From positions 1-7,520 of the forward strand of contig QHBQ01000459.1 of NCBI GenBank assembly GCA_003243865.1: a DNA stretch of 7,520 nt, read 5' to 3'. Shown here in pieces: positions 1 to 7,520 of the stretch. The position numbers were made by a program, and so were the translations under genes. Under the pieces are notes generated by a model. It did not search any database. It worked only from the letters and a program-made list of their open reading frames with translations, and was not told the DNA's origin. The first letter of the stretch is position 1; the number at the start of each line of letters is the position of its first letter. Origin of the DNA: Candidatus Chloroheliales bacterium. GTDB taxonomy: Bacteria; Chloroflexota; Chloroflexia; QHBQ01.

Positions 1-308
1 ACGTGTACCCGCCCGTGGAAGGGCAGGAAATGGTGTTCGCAGGTGCTATAGAAGGGGATGTCCTTTAGCACAACCATCTCGCGGTGCGACTCCTCGAAGC
101 CGGTTTGCAGCAGTTCAACCGGGTCCTGGTACAGCCCGCTGAATATCTCCGTGTACATATCAGCGATGCGGCGGGGAGTGTCGCGTAGCCCCTCACGCTC
201 AGGGTCTTCGCCAATTGCCTTGATTATCTCCAGCACTGCCGCTTTGATGCGCTCCTTGTCCATCGGCCCCTTGTAAAGGTCGTTGCCGTTTTCATCAAGC
301 TCTTGCAT
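1..308 (-). CDS. folE: GTP cyclohydrolase I, N-terminal half (partial, cut by window start)
   Basis: GTP cyclohydrolase I converts GTP to 7,8-dihydroneopterin triphosphate, the first step of folate/pterin synthesis, in the cytosol. The visible 102 codons hold the family's N-terminal helical part (around residues 17-66, with EDPEREGLRDTPRRIADMY) followed by the core signature ending in FYSTCEHHFLPFHG. Cys90 of STCEHH is the expected first zinc ligand and His92/His93 are the conserved active-site region. The second zinc cysteine and the C-terminal half lie beyond the window edge; bacterial family members are usually about 180-220 residues. I chose the ATG at 308 because a GGAGG Shine-Dalgarno sits 10 bases upstream. 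An in-frame ATG at 389 would add 27 residues but has no good ribosome site. The gene is preceded by its own promoter, so it is probably not co-transcribed with the kelch gene upstream. Confidence 0.95.
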   Translation of the reverse strand, partial: MQELDENGNDLYKGPMDKERIKAAVLEIIKAIGEDPEREGLRDTPRRIADMYTEIFSGLYQDPVELLQTGFEESHREMVVLKDIPFYSTCEHHFLPFHGRVH

Positions 309-318
309 TTTGTGTTTG

Positions 319-323
319 CCTCC
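319..323 (-). promoter_or_regulatory. Ribosome binding site of folE (decides the start)
   Basis: On the minus strand this reads GGAGG, a near-perfect Shine-Dalgarno core, with a 10-base gap to the ATG at 308. It favours that start over the in-frame ATG at 389. A second ATG at 325 overlaps this site but is in another frame. Confidence 0.8.
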
Positions 324-444
324 ATAATTCCGCTTGCCGGTATCGAATCTTATCAGTGCCGCCTCATGCCTTGCGCAAGAGGCTTGCATCTAATCTTACG
401 GCAGTTTGCGGGCCAGGGATTTGCCGCTGGGCAGAGTAAAGAGG

Positions 445-453
445 ATTATAACA
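445..453 (-). promoter_or_regulatory. Extended -10 promoter for folE
   Basis: The minus strand reads TGTTATAAT, a consensus -10 hexamer (445-450) with the TG of an extended -10. No good -35 stands 16-18 bases upstream; the nearest TTGNNN-like hexamer (TTGCCT) is 21 bases away, so the extended -10 may substitute. Transcription would begin near 438, giving a leader of about 130 bases before the folE ATG at 308. The leader holds a small inverted repeat (GCCTC at 361-365 with GAGGC at 379-383), but I recognise no riboswitch. Confidence 0.55.
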
Positions 454-475
454 CATTGCATAAGAGGTGGTAGGC

Positions 476-505
476 AAAAAGCCCTCCCCCTGTACAGGGG
501 GAGGG
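476..505 (-). terminator. Rho-independent terminator of the kelch/SLH gene
   Basis: Positions 482-505 are a perfect 24-bp palindrome: two arms of CCCTCCCCC/GGGGGAGGG type around a TGTACA centre. Reading on the minus strand, the hairpin is followed by TTTTT (476-480). It starts about 20 bases after the stop codon of the large minus-strand gene, which is the usual place. The other side of the palindrome lacks a T-run, so it should act mainly on minus-strand transcripts. The folE promoter lies only about 25 bases further on, so the two transcription units are separated here. Confidence 0.75.
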
Positions 506-524
506 ACGAGGCTGATAGCGATGC

Positions 525-3500
525 TCAAGGGGTGACGACCACTGTGCCGTGCATCCCACCGCCAGAGGGGGAGCCATGATAGCGACAATAGTAGCCGAAG
601 CTGCCAGCAGCAGTGAAGGTGTGGTAGTAGGTGTCGCCGGGGTTCAGGTTTGGCGAAGACCAAGAATCATCGTCAGCGTTGACGGTGTGAGCAGTAGCAC
701 CGGTGTTCATCCACATTACGGTGGTGCCGACGCTAACGGTAGTAGTTAGCGGGTTGAACCGGAAGTCCTGAGCGCTGACCATTGCTCCTGGCGTGACGGT
801 CGGCGGCGCGGGGGTAGGGGTCATCAAGCCGGGGCAGTGCAGGATACCCTCATACACAATCTGGGCCATCTCATCACGGCGGATGTTCAGGTTAGGTCTG
901 AAGGTGGTATCGGGATAGCCGTTGATCACCCCAGCGTGATAGGCAGTCTCGATGTAGACGTAGAAGACGTTGCTAGGCGGCACATCTATAAAGTCCTGAC
1001 CCCCGCCGCTTGGCGTATAGAAGGGGCAATTGCCCGCGAGAACCACGAACTTGGTAAGCTGGCCGCGACTGATTGGGATATTGGGCAAGTAGCAGGGCGG
1101 CTGCACGCCATGCGCAATGCAGGTGGGGGGGTCGAAGCCGCTGGTAATGCCGTAGTGGTAAAGGGTTTCGATGTACACGTAAGCGAAGTAGCCAGCTGGC
1201 ACATCGGTGAAGTCGGGATTGCCGCCCGGGGTGTAGAGCGGAATGGCAAAGCCCAGCACCACCACCTTGGCGAACTGACCGCGCGTCGCGGTGCCAGCCG
1301 GGCTGTAGTGAGTGGGGTCGGTGCCGTTGACCGCGCCGCGACAGTAGAGATAGTGGATAGCATAGTAGAAAACGTTACCGTTAATGTCCACGAACGGGTT
1401 GGGGCAGTCGGTCGGGGTGGCCGATGGCGCTGGCGTGCTGGTGGGTGGCATGGGTGTGTTGGTCGGAAGCGGCGTGGCGGTGCGGGTCGGCGTATTGGTC
1501 GGCGCTGGCGTGGCGGTACGGGTCGGCGTATTAGTTGTGGCCGGGGTCGGGGTACGGGTTAGGGTGGGACACTGCAAGCCGGTCGGCAGCGATACGGCAT
1601 CCACATACATTCCGGTATTATCGCCGAAGCCGTCCTGGTGGACGAGGAACACGAGCCGCACTGTCTGCCCCGCGTATGGTGTCATGTTGAAGGTAACGTT
1701 GGTCCAGGCCTGAGTGCTTTCATCTACGTGCATGATAGTGGCGAGGATGGCACCGCTGGTGTTCTCGATGTAGGCGTCCTGCCAATCGAAGGTGATAGTA
1801 TCCTCCGTGTACGGCCAGTACCAATAACTCAGCATACCGCCCGCAGCGGGGACCTGGATGGTTTGGTAGATGGAGCCGTCGCCGTCTGGTTCGGGGCCGC
1901 TGACGTTGCCGAGCAGGGCGGAGTAGCTGCCGCTGTATGCCTGGTCGGCGGTGACAATCGGCAATGGGTTGGTATCAGAGACCACCCAGGGTGCGAAGCT
2001 ACCACTCTCAAAGCTGCCGTTGGCGATAGCATCAGCAATGCCGCACGGGGTAGGCGAGGGCAGCGGCGTGTTGGTAATCGTCGGCGTCTGGGTAGGGGTT
2101 GGCGGCGTGCCGGTCACGGTTGGGGTGGGGGAGAGTATGACCGAGCTAATCGTCTCCGCGCTGGTGGTGTAGCTAGCGCCATCGAAACCGGCGGCGATGA
2201 CCGCCAGGTTGTTCACCGCGCCGCCGCCCTCGCCGAGGCGGGTGAAGTTGAGGGACGGGCCGTAGCGCCAACTGTCAGTGCTGGGGTTGTAGATCTCCAC
2301 GCTCTGGGTCTGGGTAATCGGGGTGAAGCCGCCATCCTGGCTGTTCCTGAAGTAGCCGCCGCCGACTACCCAGAGTTCACCGTTGAGGGCAAAGGCGGTG
2401 GGCGCCTGGCGGGCCACCAGCATATGTGCCTTAGTCATCCAGGTGTTGGCAGCGGGGTCGTAGGCGTAAACCCCGTTGATCACATTAGTGTAGCTGCCGT
2501 TGTAGCCGCCGACGTGGTAGACAAGGCCGTTCAGCACGGCGGCGGCGCCGTAGGCGGTCTGGGTAGGCAGGGTTGCGCCGGTGTTCCACGAGTTCGCGTC
2601 CTCGTCGTAGATGTAGTTGGTGTTGCTGACGTAGGGGCTGACGTTGTGGTCGCCCGCAATGACGTAGAACTTGCCGTTCAGCGCCGCGCCTGCGCCGCCG
2701 GAGGTGACGGCTGGCATACTGGTTCTGGTCATCCAGGTGTTAGCGGCCACATCATAGCTCTGGTTGGTATTCAGATAGGTGCCACCGCCATTCTCGAATG
2801 GCCCTTGGATGCCGCCAACAGCGTAGATAGTGCCGTTGTCAGCGGCGGTCGCGGCAGCGCCGCGCGCGGTTGGCATTGCCGCCTGTACCGTCCAGGTGTT
2901 GGTGGTCAGGTTGAAGGACTCGTTGGCATTCTGTTGGGTATCATAGCAGTTGCCTGCCAGCCCGCCGATGACATAGACGTTGTTGCCCGCCGTCGCGCTG
3001 CCGACGCGCAGGCGCGGCACGTTGAGCGGCTGGTTAACCTGCCACTGGCCGCCCGGCACTGGCGTGAAGGTGGGCGTGGGGCTGGGCGGCGGGTTGACTG
3101 CTGGATAGCGCTCGTTGTCGCTGCGGTAGCTGATACCGCCAGCATTGTAGCCACCCAGCGCGTAGAATACGCCGTTGCCCTGCGTCGCGCCATAATTGCG
3201 GCGCACGTTGACCAGGTTGGCGAAGCCTGACCAGCTATTGGCGATGGGGTCGTAGATGTAGGCGGCGTTGGAGCCGACGTTCCAGAACCCACCAGCCACT
3301 ATTACATGACCGGCGTTGGGGTAGCCGCTGCCGGTGTCCCAGGCGTATGCCTTTGCCGTCGAGCGGCCAATCGGCAGGTCGGCCACTCGCGTCCAGGCGG
3401 GAGAGGGAGCGCTAGGGTCGAGCCGCTCGACAATCGGCTCGTTGGTCAGCGCTGTGCCTGCCTGGTTAAGCTGCCCGCCGCCGACTGCGTAGATCTTGCC

Positions 3501-4331
3501 ATCGAGGGTTGCGCCCGCGATGAAGCCGCGCGGGATGCTGAGTTGGGCAGTAATCGGATTGGTCCATCTGCTACCCAGCGGCGCAGTGGGGTCGTAGACC
3601 CAGGTGTCGGCATAACCGCCCGGCTGGGCGGGGCGGATGCCGCCGAAGATGTACCACTTGTTGTTGTAGACCGCGCTGCCACCAGGCACGCGCCCGCCGC
3701 GAGGCAGGCCATGGTCAACCGGCCAGGTATCGCTGACCACGGTGCTGAGGCTGTCGGCGGTGGGGTTGTAAATATACATGGTATTGGTGAGCGCCGCGCC
3801 CGGGCCACTGGCACCGAGAATGTAGATGGCGGGAATGCCGCTGGTGGGGGTCAGCACTGCTGCTTCCATGTTGGAGGTGTTCTGGGTGGGGAAGATTGCG
3901 GACTTGGTGGTCCAGGTGCCGCTGCCAGGGTCGCCTTCAAGGATGGAGATGAGATAGGTGCTATAGTCGTTGGTACTGTCGGAGTTGCGTCCGCCGAAGG
4001 CATAGATATGGCCGTTGGCGGGCCAGAAGGCACTAGCCATCCGCCCGCGCGGGCCGGGCAGGGAGCTAAACGCTTCCCAGGCGGGGTAATCGCTGGGGCT
4101 GTGCGCCGAACCCTGCGCTGCAGGAGGGTTGTCAGCGGAGATAAGTTGCCCGCGCGAGCCGCTGATGCCGTTGCGCGGCGCGGGGGTGGGGCAGACACTG
4201 CCGCCTTGTGGGCTGGGGGGTTTGTTGACTACTGAGCCTGCCTGGGCTAGCGGACCAGCCAGAGTAAGGCTGAGGAGCGTTACCAGCAGCGCGAGGCTGG
4301 ACAGGTAACGCAGGTATCTACTTTTGAGCAT
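525..4331 (-). CDS. Secreted multidomain surface protein: double kelch, jelly-roll, three SLH repeats, C-terminal cupredoxin
   Basis: This 1268-residue protein opens with a signal peptide (residues 1 to about 32: basic start, LALLVTLLSLTLAG core, AQA cleavage motif). Two kelch propellers follow. The first (about 84-410) has six GG-type strands, e.g. IYAFGG 109, WYIFGG 226, IYAVGG 280, FYALGG 389. The second (about 430-730) also has six, e.g. VYVIGG 452, IYAVGG 502, VYHVGG 604, LWVVGG 653. A Thr/Pro linker (734-762) leads to a jelly-roll or carbohydrate-binding-like domain (765-916, starting NGSFESGSFAPW). After a second Thr/Pro linker (922-975) come three SLH repeats (about 979-1026, 1040-1100, 1113-1163). 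The last domain (about 1183-1268) is plastocyanin-like, with copper ligands His1215, Cys1249, His1252 and Met1260. SLH repeats usually bind cell-wall polymers, so the protein is inferred to be anchored at the cell surface; propeller ligands and the copper role are unknown. The ATG at 4331 has an AGAGGA ribosome site about 10 bases upstream. Confidence 0.93.
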   Translation of the reverse strand: MLKSRYLRYLSSLALLVTLLSLTLAGPLAQAGSVVNKPPSPQGGSVCPTPAPRNGISGSRGQLISADNPPAAQGSAHSPSDYPAWEAFSSLPGPRGRMASAFWPANGHIYAFGGRNSDSTNDYSTYLISILEGDPGSGTWTTKSAIFPTQNTSNMEAAVLTPTSGIPAIYILGASGPGAALTNTMYIYNPTADSLSTVVSDTWPVDHGLPRGGRVPGGSAVYNNKWYIFGGIRPAQPGGYADTWVYDPTAPLGSRWTNPITAQLSIPRGFIAGATLDGKIYAVGGGQLNQAGTALTNEPIVERLDPSAPSPAWTRVADLPIGRSTAKAYAWDTGSGYPNAGHVIVAGGFWNVGSNAAYIYDPIANSWSGFANLVNVRRNYGATQGNGVFYALGGYNAGGISYRSDNERYPAVNPPPSPTPTFTPVPGGQWQVNQPLNVPRLRVGSATAGNNVYVIGGLAGNCYDTQQNANESFNLTTNTWTVQAAMPTARGAAATAADNGTIYAVGGIQGPFENGGGTYLNTNQSYDVAANTWMTRTSMPAVTSGGAGAALNGKFYVIAGDHNVSPYVSNTNYIYDEDANSWNTGATLPTQTAYGAAAVLNGLVYHVGGYNGSYTNVINGVYAYDPAANTWMTKAHMLVARQAPTAFALNGELWVVGGGYFRNSQDGGFTPITQTQSVEIYNPSTDSWRYGPSLNFTRLGEGGGAVNNLAVIAAGFDGASYTTSAETISSVILSPTPTVTGTPPTPTQTPTITNTPLPSPTPCGIADAIANGSFESGSFAPWVVSDTNPLPIVTADQAYSGSYSALLGNVSGPEPDGDGSIYQTIQVPAAGGMLSYWYWPYTEDTITFDWQDAYIENTSGAILATIMHVDESTQAWTNVTFNMTPYAGQTVRLVFLVHQDGFGDNTGMYVDAVSLPTGLQCPTLTRTPTPATTNTPTRTATPAPTNTPTRTATPLPTNTPMPPTSTPAPSATPTDCPNPFVDINGNVFYYAIHYLYCRGAVNGTDPTHYSPAGTATRGQFAKVVVLGFAIPLYTPGGNPDFTDVPAGYFAYVYIETLYHYGITSGFDPPTCIAHGVQPPCYLPNIPISRGQLTKFVVLAGNCPFYTPSGGGQDFIDVPPSNVFYVYIETAYHAGVINGYPDTTFRPNLNIRRDEMAQIVYEGILHCPGLMTPTPAPPTVTPGAMVSAQDFRFNPLTTTVSVGTTVMWMNTGATAHTVNADDDSWSSPNLNPGDTYYHTFTAAGSFGYYCRYHGSPSGGGMHGTVVVTP
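1459..1566 (-). repeat. Three 36-bp tandem repeats coding the Thr/Pro linker
   Basis: Units at 1459-1494 and 1495-1530 differ at only a few bases; the third unit at 1531-1566 has diverged more. Each unit codes 12 residues of the type NTPTRTATPAPT (residues about 922-957). The repeat lengthens the flexible linker between the jelly-roll domain and the SLH repeats, and keeps frame because 36 is a multiple of three. Copy number could vary between strains by slippage. Confidence 0.75.
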
Positions 4332-4397
4332 GGGGGATAGATCCTCTCTTTTCTTCTTTACTTTCTGCCAAAGAATGATTCGGGTCTGCCGAGGTAA

Positions 4398-4426
4398 ATG
4401 TTAGCACTTGCGGTAGGGATTGTCAA
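4398..4426 (-). promoter_or_regulatory. Promoter of the kelch/SLH gene (leftward)
   Basis: On the minus strand a perfect -35 TTGACA (4421-4426) is followed by a 17-base spacer and the -10 TAACAT (4398-4403), which matches four of six consensus bases and is preceded by TGC, an extended -10. Transcription would begin near 4391, giving a leader of about 60 bases. That leader is strongly purine-rich between about 4343 and 4366 and ends in the AGAGGA ribosome site. The -35 lies inside the left copy of the 15-bp direct repeat. Confidence 0.6.
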
Positions 4427-4442
4427 TCTAACAAAGCGCTAA
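4401..4442. promoter_or_regulatory. CIRCE-like split inverted repeat (possible heat-shock operator)
   Basis: TTAGCACTT at 4401-4409 matches eight of nine bases of the left half of the HrcA operator CIRCE (TTAGCACTC). AAGCGCTAA at 4434-4442 matches seven of nine of the right half (GAGTGCTAA), and the two arms are inverted repeats of each other with one mismatch. The gap is 24 bases, whereas CIRCE has 9, so this is not a canonical site. It overlaps the leftward promoter and ends just upstream of the clpB -35. Binding by HrcA is speculative. Confidence 0.3.
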
Positions 4443-4466
4443 CCATTGGTCATTGTCAATCTAACA
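4419..4466. repeat. 15-bp direct repeat, two copies 33 bp apart
   Basis: ATTGTCAATCTAACA occurs identically at 4419-4433 and 4452-4466. The 33-bp period is close to three helical turns, so both copies face about the same side of the DNA. The left copy contains the -35 of the leftward promoter and the right copy the -35 of the rightward promoter. The arrangement fits an operator pair for a shared regulator, or duplication of a promoter element; the sequence does not decide between these. Confidence 0.7.
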
Positions 4467-4481
4467 CAACCTTGCTATACT
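4453..4481 (+). promoter_or_regulatory. Promoter of clpB (rightward)
   Basis: TTGTCA (4453-4458, five of six consensus bases) is followed by a 17-base spacer and TATACT (4476-4481, five of six), preceded by TGC, an extended -10. This is a good housekeeping sigma-70-type promoter; I see no sigma-32-type CTTGAA/CCCCAT pair. Transcription would start near 4488, leaving a leader of about 67 bases before the clpB ATG. Confidence 0.7.
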
Positions 4482-4495
4482 TCAGGCGGTAGCTA

Positions 4496-4514
4496 CGCTG
4501 AACCGTTTTCAGCG
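4496..4514 (+). other. Stem-loop in the clpB leader
   Basis: CGCTGAA (4496-4502) and TTCAGCG (4508-4514) form a perfect 7-bp stem with a 5-base loop, starting about 8 bases after the predicted transcription start. There is no T-run after it, so it is not a terminator. It may stabilise the 5' end of the mRNA or take part in temperature control, but it does not pair with the ribosome site at 4541-4546. Confidence 0.45.
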
Positions 4515-4554
4515 GCCTGCCAGGTGTTCTTATGTTATAGAAGGGGATGAATAT

Positions 4555-7200
<2,646 letters not shown>

Positions 7201-7210
7201 TATCCGTAGG

Positions 7211-7227
7211 GGCGGGTTGCACTCGCC
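7211..7227. other. Small stem-loop after clpB
   Basis: GGCGGGT (7211-7217) pairs with ACTCGCC (7221-7227), with one G-U wobble and a 3-base loop. It lies 10 bases after the clpB stop. No T-run follows, so it may be an mRNA 3'-end stabiliser or a remnant of a dispersed GC-rich intergenic palindrome. Confidence 0.4.
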
Positions 7228-7242
7228 AAGTCATGATAGAAG

Positions 7243-7268
7243 GGGGGCGCACCCGAAGATGCGCCCCC
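7243..7268. terminator. Probable terminator between convergent clpB and SLH gene
   Basis: GGGGGCGCA (7243-7251) and TGCGCCCCC (7260-7268) form a perfect 9-bp GC-rich stem with an 8-base loop, about 40 bases after the clpB stop and about 28 bases after the stop of the minus-strand gene to the right. The downstream side has only short T pairs (CCTTAGCCCTTAATCC) and the other side is also T-poor, so termination may be weak or factor-assisted. The place between convergent genes suggests it serves both. Confidence 0.55.
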
Positions 7269-7295
7269 ATCCTTAGCCCTTAATCCTTAATCCCC

Positions 7296-7520
7296 TCACG
7301 GTCGATGGATGATGCCCTCATACACAATCTGGGCCATCTCATCGCGGCGGATGTTGTTGTTCGGCCTGAAGTAGGGCCGGTGCTGCGGATCGCACGGCTC
7401 ACCCGGCCCCCCACAGGTGTAGCCGTTGATGATGTTGTTGTGGTAGGCGGTCTCGATGAGCACGAAGAAGGGGTTGCTGGGTGGCACGTCAGTGAAGTCA
7501 TAGGCACCACCAGGCGGGGT
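7296..7520 (-). CDS. SLH-domain surface protein, C-terminal end (partial, cut by window end)
   Basis: Only the last 74 residues and the TGA stop (7296-7298) are in the window; the frame is open to the right edge, so the start lies outside. The visible part is one SLH repeat: YDFTDVPPSNPFF, then IETAYHNNIINGY, a loop with two cysteines (CGGPGEPC), YFRPNNNIRRDEMAQIVYEG and a short tail IIHRP. It closely resembles the third SLH repeat of the large minus-strand protein (residues 1113-1163 there), and the coding DNA shares a 41-bp stretch with one mismatch. Here the SLH repeat ends the protein, with no cupredoxin domain after it. The role is inferred as anchoring to the cell wall or surface layer; what it carries cannot be seen. 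Confidence 0.9.
   Translation of the reverse strand, partial: TPPGGAYDFTDVPPSNPFFVLIETAYHNNIINGYTCGGPGEPCDPQHRPYFRPNNNIRRDEMAQIVYEGIIHRP

Noticed and set aside
47..60. 14-mer TATAGAAGGGGATG at 47-60 and again at 4536-4549, with a 10-base version at 7236-7245
   Set aside because: The first copy is coding DNA for the conserved DIPFYS of FolE and the second contains the clpB ribosome site. A chance match of this length is plausible in the window, so no shared element is claimed.
837..1713. Overlapping plus-strand frames at 837-1562 and 1384-1713
   Set aside because: They are antisense to the SLH repeats and Thr/Pro linker; the Gly/Val-rich repeated products (GVAVRVGVLV) merely mirror the linker repeat.
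1638..4235. Two long plus-strand open frames (1638-3230 and 3306-4235) opposite the kelch gene
   Set aside because: They lie wholly antisense to a protein with clear domains, show no recognisable motif, are rich in Gly/Ala/Val as expected of GC-rich shadows, and have no convincing ribosome site.
4453..4481. Heat-shock sigma-32-type promoter for clpB
   Set aside because: No CTTGAA/CCCCAT-like pair with suitable spacing; the site fits a housekeeping extended -10 promoter better.
4527..4546. Possible RNA thermometer hiding the clpB ribosome site (TTCT with AGAA)
   Set aside because: Only four A-U-rich pairs form, and they cover just the edge of the AAGGGG site; no ROSE or fourU motif is seen.
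7280..7510. Minus-strand frame 7280-7510 overlapping the SLH gene end
   Set aside because: It is a shifted frame of the SLH coding sequence; the frame ending at 7296 gives the conserved SLH motif and runs open to the window edge.

Overview
The window is GC-rich bacterial DNA. It most likely comes from a Chloroflexota (Chloroflexi) genome. The grounds are family resemblance: a large secreted kelch protein with Thr/Pro-rich linkers and cysteine-bearing SLH repeats, a second SLH protein nearby, and a ClpB of matching style. No rRNA or other taxonomic marker is present, so the phylum is an inference.

Layout, left to right. (1) Positions 1-308, minus strand: the N-terminal half of folE (GTP cyclohydrolase I), cut by the window edge. 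(2) Positions 309-524: a short intergenic region holding a rho-independent terminator for the gene to its right and, just beyond it, an extended -10 promoter for folE. (3) Positions 525-4331, minus strand: one 1268-residue secreted protein with signal peptide, two six-repeat kelch propellers, a jelly-roll-like domain, a Thr/Pro linker, three SLH repeats and a C-terminal cupredoxin domain with a complete type 1 copper ligand set. (4) Positions 4332-4554: a divergent regulatory region. A 15-bp direct repeat occurs twice, 33 bp apart; each copy supplies the -35 element of one of two divergent promoters. A CIRCE-like split inverted repeat and a leader hairpin are also here. (5) Positions 4555-7200, plus strand: complete clpB (881 residues). 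(6) Positions 7201-7295: two hairpins between convergent genes, the second a probable clpB terminator. (7) Positions 7296-7520, minus strand: the C-terminal end of a second SLH protein, a paralogue of the SLH part of gene (3).

The genes do not form one pathway. folE is folate/pterin metabolism, clpB is cytosolic protein disaggregation, and the two SLH proteins belong to the cell surface. The link most worth testing is regulatory: clpB and the large surface protein share one compact divergent control region. No CRISPR array, tRNA, rRNA, transposase or phage gene was seen. The long open frames antisense to the kelch gene and to clpB look like GC-rich shadows. I found no clear evidence of an undescribed multi-gene system; the most unusual items are the domain combination of the 1268-residue protein and the repeat-based divergent promoter region.
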